Positions 5,996 to 12,785 of a DNA stretch of 12,785 nucleotides are shown here, one piece after another; position 1 is the stretch's first letter; each line of letters starts with the position of its first letter. The notes under the pieces are model-generated. The model was not told the DNA's origin, searched no databases, and was given only the letters and a program-made list of their open reading frames with translations. The stretch lies in assembly GCA_910586475.1 (NCBI GenBank), contig CAJUHM010000060.1:1-12785 (forward strand), read 5' to 3'. This DNA is from an uncultured Muribaculaceae bacterium. GTDB lineage: Bacteria > Bacteroidota > Bacteroidia > Bacteroidales > Muribaculaceae. The position numbers were made by a program, and so were the translations under genes.

Positions 5996-7297
5996 TCAGT
6001 CGATGACTTTTGATTTGAAGACGCCTGAGGCGACGCGCGTTGTCACCTCCGCTCCGCAAGGGAGTGAGGCTGCGTCGCGCACTGCCTTCCCTTCGAAGAG
6101 TGTCAGCGAGTAGCCTCTGCGCAGTGTGGCTTCCGGAGAGAGGGCTTTAAGAAGCTGCTCGATTGCGTCGAGATGATCATTTCGGCGTCGGATGAGGTTT
6201 GTCTGAGCTGTCGCTATGGCCGTGACCGTGTGGTCGAGACGGGCGAGTTCGGGGCTTATGCGGCGACCGCCGATGCTGCCGAGCGAGGCCGTTGCCTGAC
6301 GCAGACGTCCGGTTGCTCTCTCGACAGCTCCTTTGGGGGCAATCGACAGAGTCGATTCGAGGTAGGCCAGCTGGGTCCGTGCGCCCGAAAGCCGGTCGGA
6401 GGCCACGCGCAGAATCTCCGAGGCCAGCAGACGCACCCTTTCGAGGGTGGCCTCGTTGTGGGCGATCAGCCATTCGGCCGCTGCCGTCGGAGTTTTCACT
6501 CTCATGTTTGCGACATAGTCGAGCACTGTCACGTCGCGCTCATGGCCGATTCCGACAATGACCGGGAGTGGAAACTGTGCCACGTTTGAGGCGAGCTGAT
6601 AATCGTCGAACGCCTGAAGATCGCTCGACGCGCCTCCTCCGCGGATGATGACGACGCAGTCCCATTGGTCGGACTCGGCGGCGATGGCGTCAAGGGCTGC
6701 AATGACTGTCGGTGCGGTGCGTTCTCCCTGCATCACAGCCGGAAACAGCCGGGTGGCGAATTTCAGCCGTGAGGGGTTGCTGTAGAGCTGGTTGATGAAG
6801 TCTCCATAGCCGGCCGCGCCCGCTGCGGACACGATCGCTATGCGGAGAGCTGCCATTGGCCATTCGAGCGATCTGTTGTCGTTGATGATTCCGTCGCGGG
6901 TCAGTTGCTCGAGAATCTCTCTTCGCCGTCGTTCGGCCTCTCCGAGGGTGAAGGAGGGGTCGATATTGTTGATGACGAGCGACAGTCCGTAGGCCGGATG
7001 GTACGAGACCGTGCCGCAGACAAGCACTTTCAGCCCCGTTGCGAACTCGCGCCCGGTCGCCTTGCGGAAGCGCGACGCCAGACCGGAGTAGACACTCGCC
7101 CAGATAGCGGCCCGCATCCGGTCCACGACCGTGCCGGTCGTGGCGTCTTTTTCAATCAGCTCCATGTAGCAGTGGCCTCGCGCGACTCTGACATCCATGA
7201 GTTCCGCGACGATCCAGACATTTGTAAGTGACGGTTGCTGCAGATATGCGGCAATCGCGCGGTTGAGCCGGCTGAGAGTGATCGGTCCGGTCGTCAT
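5996..7297 (-). CDS. xseA: Exodeoxyribonuclease VII large subunit
   Basis: The protein has 433 residues, in the usual XseA range (about 400-460). Residues 1-115 form the N-terminal OB-fold for single-stranded DNA. The catalytic domain carries RGGGASSDLQAFDD (219-232), GIGHERDVTVLD (249-260) and RVKTPTAAAE (266-275), all hallmark XseA motifs. A long helical stretch rich in Arg, Leu and Ala (about 280-390) is the XseB-binding coiled coil. The C-terminal domain includes LRRGYSLTLFEGKAVRD. It cuts single-stranded DNA to short oligonucleotides in repair and mismatch correction. The ATG overlaps the DUF3256 stop by 4 nt (ATGA), so translation of the two is probably coupled. xseB follows directly. 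Confidence 0.95.
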   Translation of the reverse strand: MTTGPITLSRLNRAIAAYLQQPSLTNVWIVAELMDVRVARGHCYMELIEKDATTGTVVDRMRAAIWASVYSGLASRFRKATGREFATGLKVLVCGTVSYHPAYGLSLVINNIDPSFTLGEAERRRREILEQLTRDGIINDNRSLEWPMAALRIAIVSAAGAAGYGDFINQLYSNPSRLKFATRLFPAVMQGERTAPTVIAALDAIAAESDQWDCVVIIRGGGASSDLQAFDDYQLASNVAQFPLPVIVGIGHERDVTVLDYVANMRVKTPTAAAEWLIAHNEATLERVRLLASEILRVASDRLSGARTQLAYLESTLSIAPKGAVERATGRLRQATASLGSIGGRRISPELARLDHTVTAIATAQTNLIRRRNDHLDAIEQLLKALSPEATLRRGYSLTLFEGKAVRDAASLPCGAEVTTRVASGVFKSKVID

Positions 7298-7938
7298 TTG
7301 ATGCGGTTGAAACGCTTGCCGTTGAACTGATAGTCGATTTTTTCGAGAAGGTAGCCGCTGAGCGGTTCGTAGACATCCTTTCCGAGAAATTCGTCAGTGT
7401 TGTTCGTCAGAGTCAGTGTTCTGGTCGCCGGGTCATAGCTGTAGCTGATGAGCAGGAACGGAACGGAAGTCTCGACGGTCGCGCTGTTTTTCTTTCCCTC
7501 TGGAGTCAGCCAGTCGCTCAGGGTCGGTTTTGTGAAGACTGACGACGTCAGGTCGCGTGACCAGTCGGAGGAATAGACTGTCATTCGGCTGTCGGGCGTC
7601 GGCGAGGCAACCGTTGTGATCATGGCGATCAGTCCGTCTTTTCCGTCAGGCAGAATCGAGATCTGGCAGTCGGATGCATCCGTCATTTTCAGAGTCAGTT
7701 GCTCCGGCGAGATAGCGGTGACCCGCGACCGTCCGCCATAGTTGTTCTGTGTCGAGTTCGACATGTTGCTGTTGAAATAGTCGATCATGTCGAGTCGCGC
7801 GTTGTCGTCGAACAGCGGCATCACTTTTCTCGGAATGGTCGAAAATGCCTGGGTGGCTGTCTGCTGGGCCATACCGTCAGCGCAGTTGAGCATGATGACG
7901 GTTGCCAGTGCGATCAGTGTTCTTAGTTTCAGGTTCAT
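7294..7938 (-). CDS. Secreted DUF3256 family protein
   Basis: The product has 214 residues, with a signal peptide at 1-24 (basic MNLKLR, hydrophobic TLIALATVIML, then likely cleavage after GMA before QQ). A Cys at 19 lies inside this segment, but the surroundings do not form a clear lipobox. The mature part (ARLDMIDYFNSNM, TVYSSDWSRDL, YEPLSGYLLEKIDYQFNGKRF) resembles DUF3256, a periplasmic family of unknown function found in Bacteroidales. It sits 14 nt after the helicase gene and overlaps xseA by 4 nt. A periplasmic protein inside a nucleic-acid-enzyme operon is odd, and nothing in the sequence explains the link. Confidence 0.75.
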   Translation of the reverse strand: MNLKLRTLIALATVIMLNCADGMAQQTATQAFSTIPRKVMPLFDDNARLDMIDYFNSNMSNSTQNNYGGRSRVTAISPEQLTLKMTDASDCQISILPDGKDGLIAMITTVASPTPDSRMTVYSSDWSRDLTSSVFTKPTLSDWLTPEGKKNSATVETSVPFLLISYSYDPATRTLTLTNNTDEFLGKDVYEPLSGYLLEKIDYQFNGKRFNRIK

Positions 7939-7952
7939 TGGCTCGTAGGGGA

Positions 7953-9734
7953 TTATTTTCTCTTACGTGGTTTTGTTGATTTTTTTGCTGACGAGCGGCT
8001 TTTCTTCAGGAAATAGTCGTAGGTCGTTTCGCCAGGCTCTTCAGCGGCTTCGCCTCGTTTTTTGCGGGCCGATGCGCGTGCATAGTCTTTGTCGGCGTCG
8101 GCGATCTCGCAGTAGAGACGTGTTCCGGTCCAGTCAGCACCGCGAAGGCCTTCGACAACCCGTCGGGCATCCGATTTCTTCACGTCAAACAGCGAGTAGT
8201 GGGGGAGAAGGTCGATTCTTCCGACATCGACGCGTTTGCCCTGGACGTCGCGGTTGAGAAGTTCGATAAGGTTTCCGGCAAAGAATCCGTCGCCTTTGCC
8301 GACATTGACATAGATGCGTTCCATGCCCCGTTCGGCAGTTCGGCGGTCTTTCTCCTTGTCGTTTTTCGGTTTGGAATCGCTCTTGCGTTCTTTGCGGGGC
8401 TTCTCGTCGATGAGGTCGATTGTCGGAGCGTCGCGGTAGTAGGCGAGCAGTCGGTTGAATTCGAGCGAGACAACGCGCTTGAGCAGATCCTCTTCCGAAA
8501 GCCATTCGAGTTTGCGCATGATGCCGGACATATATTTGACGATTTCCGTCTCGTCGACTTTGACGCGTTCGATCCGGTCGGCCAGATTGTAGAGCTGTTT
8601 CTCGATTATATGTTGCGGAGTCGGCACCTCCTTGCGCTCGAAGGTTTTTCCGATTTTCTTTTCGATTTCGCGGAGCTTGCCTTTTTCACGGGAGTGGATG
8701 ATGGCGATGCTGACTCCGGTCTTTCCGGCGCGTCCGGTTCGGCCCGAGCGGTGGGTGTAGACAGCGGTGTCATCGGGAAGTCCGTAGTTGATGACGTGGG
8801 TCAGATCGTCGACGTCGAGTCCGCGGGCCGCCACATCCGTGGCCACCAGCAGCGAGATGACGCGGTCGCGGAATTTGCGCATGACGATGTCGCGTTGCTG
8901 TTGCGAAAGGTCGCCGTGGAGGGCTTCGGCGTTATAGCCGTCGGCAATCAGCTTGTCAGCGATCTCCTGAGTGTCGCGGCGTGTGCGGCAGAATACGATT
9001 CCGTAGATGTCGGGCGAGTTGTCGGCGATGCGTTTCAGTGCGAGATATTTGTCGCGTGCGTTGACCATATAATATATATGGCGGACGTTGGCGGCTCCTT
9101 CGTTGCGGTTGCCGATGACAAACTCGACGGGCGACTTCATGTATTTTTTTGCGATCTTTGCGATCTCGGCGGGCATTGTCGCCGAGAACATGAGCATCTT
9201 CCGGTTTTCCGGAACATGCGACAGGATCGCGTCGATAGATTCGAGGAAGCCCATGTTGAGCATCTCGTCAGCCTCGTCGAGGATTACGGTGTGGACGTCG
9301 TCGAGTTTCACTTCGTTGCGGTTGATAAGGTCGATCAGACGGCCCGGCGTGGCCACAATCACCTGCACCCCTTTGCGCAGGGTTCGGATCTGGCTTTCGA
9401 TGCTTGAGCCGCCGTAGACGGGGAGCACCTTGATCCCGGGCAGATATTTCGAGAAGTCGGCCAGATCGCTTCCGATCTGCAGGCAGAGCTCGCGGGTTGG
9501 TGAAAGAATGAGAGCCTGCGGACGGTTGACTGTCGGGTCGATACGCTGGAGTACCGGAAGACCGAAGGCCGCAGTCTTGCCGGTTCCGGTCTGGGCCAGT
9601 GCGACGACATCGCCATCCTCACTGAGCAGATGGGGGATTACTTTTTCCTGAACCGGCATCGGCTGTTCGAAACCTAATTCTTCTATTGCCTGGCGCAACT
9701 CGGGGTTGACGCCTAATTCTTCGAATGTTGTCAT
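7953..9734 (-). CDS. DEAD-box ATP-dependent RNA helicase, DeaD/CsdA-like
   Basis: A 593-residue protein with a full helicase core. The Q motif is GFEQPMPVQ (F22, Q29), motif I AQTGTGKT (47-54), Ia PTREL (79-83), and Ib TPGR (129-132). Motif II is DEAD (153-156), III SAT (184-186), V ATDVAARGLD (298-307) and VI HRSGRTGR (328-335). After the core comes a helical part (about 370-440) and a basic linker with many Lys/Glu. Residues 472-545 (RIYVNVGKGDGFFAGNLIELL onward) form a DbpA-type RNA-binding domain, followed by a Lys/Arg-rich tail. This layout is that of DeaD/CsdA helicases, which remodel RNA in ribosome assembly and in the cold. It is the first gene of the probable operon running to the HAD gene. 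The start is the ATG at 9734, about 20 nt after the predicted transcription start. Confidence 0.95.
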   Translation of the reverse strand: MTTFEELGVNPELRQAIEELGFEQPMPVQEKVIPHLLSEDGDVVALAQTGTGKTAAFGLPVLQRIDPTVNRPQALILSPTRELCLQIGSDLADFSKYLPGIKVLPVYGGSSIESQIRTLRKGVQVIVATPGRLIDLINRNEVKLDDVHTVILDEADEMLNMGFLESIDAILSHVPENRKMLMFSATMPAEIAKIAKKYMKSPVEFVIGNRNEGAANVRHIYYMVNARDKYLALKRIADNSPDIYGIVFCRTRRDTQEIADKLIADGYNAEALHGDLSQQQRDIVMRKFRDRVISLLVATDVAARGLDVDDLTHVINYGLPDDTAVYTHRSGRTGRAGKTGVSIAIIHSREKGKLREIEKKIGKTFERKEVPTPQHIIEKQLYNLADRIERVKVDETEIVKYMSGIMRKLEWLSEEDLLKRVVSLEFNRLLAYYRDAPTIDLIDEKPRKERKSDSKPKNDKEKDRRTAERGMERIYVNVGKGDGFFAGNLIELLNRDVQGKRVDVGRIDLLPHYSLFDVKKSDARRVVEGLRGADWTGTRLYCEIADADKDYARASARKKRGEAAEEPGETTYDYFLKKSRSSAKKSTKPRKRK

Positions 9735-9759
9735 TGAATAATGTTTGTTTTGCTCATCG

Positions 9760-9767
9760 CAAAGTTA
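9760..9767 (-). promoter_or_regulatory. -7 promoter element of the helicase operon
   Basis: TAACTTTG on the minus strand matches TAnnTTTG and ends 25 nt before the helicase ATG. The position about 20 nt upstream has no TTTG, so the -33 part is weak. No other promoter-like sequence was found in the short gaps down to 3619, which supports one transcript for the six genes. Confidence 0.6.
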
Positions 9768-9907
9768 CAATTTTTTGGTCGGTGCTCGGCGATGAACCGG
9801 TTAATTTTTTGCTGGCAGACGTCGCGGCTGTTGGTCTTGACATTTCTTTCCGTCCACTCGTTATCAACGCTTTCAGCGAAGAATAAGTTGAGTCCGGCGC
9901 GACGCTG

Positions 9908-10837
9908 TCAGAGAATAAATGAGATCTTTGTCGACGCTATGCAGCCGATCGACTCCTTGAAGCGGCAGAGGCCTGCTGCGGGGATGCCGTTTTCGGACGA
10001 CGGGCCGATGTCGAGAATCCTGATTCCGCTGCGGTGGCAGTGGTCCATCAGCGATGCCGCCAGAAAGTTCATCGGATGCAGGCCCCGGCCGTCGGAGGTG
10101 TCGCCCCAGTAGATGACCTGCGCAACCTCGGGTGTTGTCGCGTTGATCATGGCCGCAGCAATGTCTGTCCCGTTTTCGGCGACCGTCATGAATCTTGATC
10201 CTGTGATCGGCGCGGTCGCGACGACATCCTCGCTGGTCATTCGCAACGGGTGGTTCAGTTCGGCGTGATTCCGCCTGATGATTTCATAGGCCCTTCGGAT
10301 CTGTTCCGGATCGGAAGAGTCGAGCAGATGAAACGACAGGTTGTTGCGTAAGGCAATGTTAAGAGAGTTTCTCCCCTTGGAGCGGAAAACCGTCTGGGCG
10401 CATCCTTCGTCGAAGTCAAGCGGACGGTGATGGTTGGTGTCGATTGTCACTTTCGAGGCCGCAAGCGAGAGGGCGGCAGCCTGATGGGCAATGAATGTAG
10501 GGGCATATAGGGGAGGGGGGAGTGTCACTCTTGCCCGTAGTCCGAGCCTTTTTGCATAGTCGGAAAGAAGTCTGACCGCATCAATAAGACGGTCTATACT
10601 CTGAGAGCCGCGTGAGGTGAAACCTCCGAAGGGAGCGGAAAACGGACTTTGCAGTTCTCCGTTTTTCTCACCCGCGATGAGTCCGAGCCGCGGCGAACTG
10701 TCGGAAAACACCAGATAGTGGAGTGATTCCGATTTCTTACGGTTATGTTCGGAAAACGCTACCGTATTGTAGATGTGGGGCGCAAACCGTTCGAACTGGC
10801 CGGCATATTGCTCCGACGACACTCTGAGTATTTCCAT
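9908..10837 (-). CDS. GNAT/FemAB-like acyltransferase, substrate unknown
   Basis: The protein has 309 residues with no signal peptide or membrane segment. The layout fits FemAB-like proteins with two GNAT folds. The N-terminal half carries SAPFGGFTSRG (67-77). The C-terminal half has the strand-turn run SRFMTVAENGTDIAAAMINA (214-233), VIYWGDTSDG (241-250), the helix NFLAASLMDHCHRSG (257-271) and DIGPSSENG (276-284). It closes on GLCRFKESIGC (289-299), the F-K-E-x-x-G ending typical of acyl or aminoacyl transferases of this group. Relatives act on cell-envelope sugars or peptides, but no such genes are neighbours here, so the substrate stays open. It is transcribed alone; 173 nt without a gene separate it from the helicase start. 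Confidence 0.7.
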   Translation of the reverse strand: MEILRVSSEQYAGQFERFAPHIYNTVAFSEHNRKKSESLHYLVFSDSSPRLGLIAGEKNGELQSPFSAPFGGFTSRGSQSIDRLIDAVRLLSDYAKRLGLRARVTLPPPLYAPTFIAHQAAALSLAASKVTIDTNHHRPLDFDEGCAQTVFRSKGRNSLNIALRNNLSFHLLDSSDPEQIRRAYEIIRRNHAELNHPLRMTSEDVVATAPITGSRFMTVAENGTDIAAAMINATTPEVAQVIYWGDTSDGRGLHPMNFLAASLMDHCHRSGIRILDIGPSSENGIPAAGLCRFKESIGCIASTKISFIL

Positions 10838-10841
10838 TCGG

Positions 10842-10849
10842 CAAATTTA
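10842..10849 (-). promoter_or_regulatory. -7 promoter element of the GNAT gene, leaderless arrangement
   Basis: TAAATTTG on the minus strand matches TAnnTTTG. Only 4 nt lie between it and the ATG at 10837, so transcription should begin on or next to the start codon. No TTTG is seen about 20 nt upstream, so the -33 part is not supported. Confidence 0.5.
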
Positions 10850-11181
10850 CGCTTAAAAGTTGGAAATCCCTTGCCTGGAAGCAATTTTCTTATCTAAATA
10901 GTTTCGAAACCTCACGATTTTTCCTCTGCCTCTCCGAACCGGCTCTTTCCCATAGGGCGGTTTCTAAGCCATCCCGGACAGGGGGAATTCTAATAAGGAT
11001 AATGGATGTCAGTTCCGGCGGCTCTTTATATATTATAATATGGATTCTGACAGCCTTACATGGCAGCGGGGTTTTATCTGACGTTGTCCGGAAGCCGCCA
11101 CTGACGGTTGGGAAAAATATCATTGATGCATGGCGGAAAATCGAGCCTAATGAAAAAAAGTAGAAAAAAACTTGTAAAAAA
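10850..11181. other. Intergenic stretch with two crossing inverted repeats
   Basis: No gene is supported; a 77-codon minus-strand frame has no family resemblance. Two dyads cross each other. CCGGACA (10974-10980) complements TGTCCGG (11085-11091). GTCAGT...GGCGGCT (11008-11013, 11017-11023) complements AGCCGCCACTGAC (11093-11105). The order A-B-A'-B' would give a pseudoknot or two exclusive folds. A short AT run (TTTATATATTATAATA) lies between the arms. Confidence 0.4.
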
Positions 11182-11213
11182 TTTGCAGGATTGAAAAACT
11201 ATCACTAACTTTG
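11182..11213 (+). promoter_or_regulatory. Consensus promoter of the tRNA-Glu - rpsT operon
   Basis: TTTG (11182-11185), 20 nt, then TAACTTTG (11206-11213) is an exact match to the Bacteroidetes consensus, with a TTG also at 11191. Transcription should start near 11220, about 30 nt before the first tRNA. The A-rich stretch just upstream (11163-11180) fits a strong stable-RNA promoter. Confidence 0.85.
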
Positions 11214-11249
11214 CACTCGCAAATGCGCTCAACGAAGCATTTTGTTCTT

Positions 11250-11321
11250 GGCCCATTCGTCTATCGGTTAGGACGCAAGATTTTCATTCTTGAAAGAGGA
11301 GTTCGATTCTCCTATGGGCTA
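11250..11321 (+). tRNA. tRNA-Glu (anticodon TTC), first copy
   Basis: The 72-nt cloverleaf has the acceptor GGCCCAT/ATGGGCT (first pair G.U), a D arm with GGTTAGGAC, and anticodon stem CAAGA/TCTTG around TTTTCAT with anticodon TTC at 11283-11285. The T stem AGGAG/CTCCT closes the loop TTCGATT. The discriminator base is A at 11321. CCA is not encoded, so it is added after transcription. It is the first gene of the unit and needs trimming from a transcript that continues into rpsT. Confidence 0.97.
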
Positions 11322-11365
11322 CAAATTAAAAAACTAACTCCTTTTATTAAATTCGATAACAGGCA

Positions 11366-11620
11366 ATGGCAAACCATAAATCTTCGCTTAAAAGAATTCG
11401 TCAGACTGCATCTCGCCGTCTTCGTAACCGCTACTATGCAAAGACCGCACGTAATGCTGTGCGCAATCTTCGCAAAATGACCGATAAGGCTGAAGCTCAG
11501 GCCGCTTTGGTGAAGGTTACCGCAATGCTTGACCGTCTGGCTGCAAAGAAGACTATTTCTAAGAATAAGGCTTCTAACCTTAAGAGCAAATTGGCAGTCT
11601 ATACCAACAAGCTCGGCTGA
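11366..11620 (+). CDS. rpsT: 30S ribosomal protein S20
   Basis: The 84-residue protein has the usual S20 length. Its N-terminus is strongly basic (MANHKSSLKRIRQTASRRLR, then NRYYAKTARNAVR), and the long helices and final Ala/Lys-rich segment (ASNLKSKLAVYTNKLG) are typical of S20, which binds 16S rRNA early in 30S assembly. The ATG lies 44 nt after the first tRNA-Glu and has no Shine-Dalgarno sequence, only an A-rich stretch upstream, as is usual in Bacteroidetes. With no promoter visible between them, the tRNA and rpsT are probably one transcript, with tRNA 3' processing freeing the mRNA. Confidence 0.97.
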   Translation: MANHKSSLKRIRQTASRRLRNRYYAKTARNAVRNLRKMTDKAEAQAALVKVTAMLDRLAAKKTISKNKASNLKSKLAVYTNKLG

Positions 11621-11647
11621 TTATAGGCTTTGCCGTCATCAACCTCC

Positions 11648-11719
11648 GGCCCATTCGTCTATCGGTTAGGACGCAAGATTTTCATTCTTGAAAGAGGAGT
11701 TCGATTCTCCTATGGGCTA
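11648..11719 (+). tRNA. tRNA-Glu (anticodon TTC), second copy
   Basis: This copy is identical to the first over all 72 nt and the next 4 bases (CAAA), with anticodon TTC at 11681-11683. It starts 28 nt after rpsT and is followed at once by the operon terminator. CCA is not encoded. Confidence 0.97.
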
Positions 11720-11720
11720 C

Positions 11721-11754
11721 AAACCGCAGCGATTCTCGCTTGCGGTTTTCTGTT
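11721..11754 (+). terminator. Terminator of the tRNA-Glu - rpsT - tRNA-Glu operon
   Basis: AAACCGCA (11721-11728) pairs with TGCGGTTT (11741-11748). An inner GCGA/TCGC pair (11729-11732 with 11736-11739) and one bulged T follow, with the loop TTC. T-rich sequence (TTTTCTGTTTAT) comes after. It begins right behind the mature 3' end of the second tRNA. Confidence 0.85.
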
Positions 11755-11791
11755 TATATGACTGTTCTAATGGCTATTCCTCTGATAATAG

Positions 11792-12583
11792 ATGTCACTT
11801 CCCGTTTCTGATGATCTTGCACGGCTTCTTGTTTCTGAAGCTGACCGCATAAATAATCTCGACTTCATTGAACTGGATCCTGTTCAGTTTCCGCGCAGGT
11901 TTGAGCGGCTTCAGGATATTGAGATCGTTGCCTTGCTGGCATCGTCGATTGCCTGGGGTAACAGGAAGATGATATGTCGCAACTGTGAGAAGATGCTTCT
12001 GCTGATGGGCCACGACCCCTACAACTTTGTGATGGATGGCGCCTATGAGGATATTCCTGACGGAAATGTCCACCGAACTTTTTTTGCTTCCGATCTCCGT
12101 CATTTTCTGCGTGGACTCCATCGGATCTACAGGCACTATCCCTCTCTCGACGCCTTTGCGGCTAAGGTCCTTTCGCCCGGGCAGGAATTTGCGTCGTGGA
12201 CTTTGGTCGAAGCTGTCAACCGGGAGCTTGCCGAAGCTAACGATGGGAAGGGAGACTCGCGCTGTCTGCCGCTTAATCTTGCGTCGACAGCTCTGAAGCG
12301 TTTCAATATGGCATTGCGCTGGCTTGTTCGCCGCGACGGAATTGTAGATCTCGGAGTCTGGGAATCGATGACGCCTGCACAGCTTTACATTCCTCTTGAT
12401 GTGCATGTCGGAAACACTGCACGCGGGCTTGGGCTTATCGACCGATGCTCGAACGACAAGCGCACGGTGCTTGAGCTTACGGAGGTGCTTCGGTCGCTTC
12501 GTCCTGCAGATCCTGTGTTTTTTGACTATGCCCTCTTTGGTATTGGGATAGAATCACGGCAGAAACTTCCCGACGCGAAATAG
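11792..12583 (+). CDS. TIGR02757 (DUF2400) family protein of unknown function
   Basis: The 263-residue protein matches the TIGR02757 family in length and in its run of conserved patches. These are FPRRFERLQDIEIVALLASS with SIAWGNRKMI (33-61), LKRFNMALRWLVRRDGIVDLGVW (about 168-190), YIPLDVHVGNTARGLGL (199-215) and DPVFFDYALFGIG (240-252). The fold is related to helix-hairpin-helix DNA glycosylases, but no activity is established for the family as far as I know. A TAG directly in front of the ATG at 11792 fixes the start at or after this position. The gene follows the tRNA operon terminator with no TAnnTTTG box in the gap, so its promoter is unclear. Confidence 0.85.
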   Translation: MSLPVSDDLARLLVSEADRINNLDFIELDPVQFPRRFERLQDIEIVALLASSIAWGNRKMICRNCEKMLLLMGHDPYNFVMDGAYEDIPDGNVHRTFFASDLRHFLRGLHRIYRHYPSLDAFAAKVLSPGQEFASWTLVEAVNRELAEANDGKGDSRCLPLNLASTALKRFNMALRWLVRRDGIVDLGVWESMTPAQLYIPLDVHVGNTARGLGLIDRCSNDKRTVLELTEVLRSLRPADPVFFDYALFGIGIESRQKLPDAK

Positions 12584-12645
12584 TCGATTCGCAGTCGGCG
12601 CGTCTGCTGGCAAAGGTAAATCAGGTTTTTGGGTTTCAGTTTTCG

Positions 12646-12676
12646 TCTGGCGCATAGCTCCGTGCTTTATGCCAGA
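12646..12676 (+). terminator. Weak hairpin downstream of the TIGR02757 gene
   Basis: TCTGG-CG-CATA (12646-12656) pairs with TATGCCAGA (12668-12676) over 9 bp with a 2-nt bulge and an 11-nt loop. No U-run follows, so its use as a terminator is doubtful. The rest of 12584-12785 holds a direct repeat GGCTGTGTG (12679-12687 and 12702-12710) and no recognisable gene. Confidence 0.25.
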
Positions 12677-12785
12677 GAGGCTGTGTGTATATATTCCCGA
12701 GGGCTGTGTGCAGGTTCTCTTGAGGTGTAGGGGCGCATAGTAATAAACCTGTGTTTAGGCGTAAAGATTACATAGTCTGAAAATG

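Noticed and set aside
8199..9407. Long open frame (402 codons) opposite the helicase gene
   Set aside because: It is the antisense shadow of a helicase with all motifs intact; the translation is Asp/Val-rich and resembles no family.
10890..11123. Minus-strand frame of 77 codons upstream of the GNAT gene
   Set aside because: No family resemblance, no promoter box, and it overlaps the crossing inverted repeats.
12584..12785. ATG at the very end of the window and direct repeats GGCTGTGTG
   Set aside because: The ATG is the last codon visible, so no gene can be judged. Two 9-base repeats are too little to call a repeat array, and no CRISPR-like spacing exists anywhere in the window.

Overview
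The window looks like a piece of a Bacteroidales chromosome, probably a Muribaculaceae-type gut bacterium. The family name is inference. It rests on the T9SS-type C-terminal domain at the left edge, the DUF3256 and TIGR02757 families, the absence of Shine-Dalgarno sequences, and promoters of the Bacteroidetes type (TTTG or TTG, about 20 nt, then TAnnTTTG). No CRISPR array, rRNA or complete mobile element is visible.

Region 1 (1-332) is the 3' end of a plus-strand gene for a secreted protein with a type IX secretion sorting domain. Region 2 (333-2054) is AT-richer and looks acquired or decayed. It holds a tyrosine-recombinase gene (930-1760, minus) that keeps its arm-binding and core-binding domains but loses the catalytic domain at about 1013. 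It also holds about 680 bp with no convincing gene but a striking run of inverted repeats (515-745), the best a 22-bp hairpin at 646-693. Nearly all imperfections in these dyads are G.U pairs if the plus strand is transcribed, so a plus-strand structured RNA (or a single-strand DNA fold) is the most intriguing unexplained signal here.

Region 3 (2055-9767, minus strand) is a compact GC-richer housekeeping block. A DEAD-box RNA helicase, a secreted DUF3256 protein, both exonuclease VII subunits (xseA, xseB), an orphan membrane histidine kinase and a Cof-type HAD phosphatase follow one another with gaps of 40 nt or less, probably as one operon. A DUF1846 protein follows behind its own excellent promoter, with an almost leaderless start, and ends in a perfect 12-bp hairpin. 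Region 4 (9908-10849) is a lone GNAT/FemAB-like acyltransferase gene, also with a promoter nearly touching its start codon.

Region 5 (11182-12583, plus strand) is a translation unit, tRNA-Glu - rpsT - tRNA-Glu, with identical tRNA copies, a consensus promoter and a strong terminator. It is followed by a TIGR02757-family gene. The last 200 bases hold no recognisable gene.
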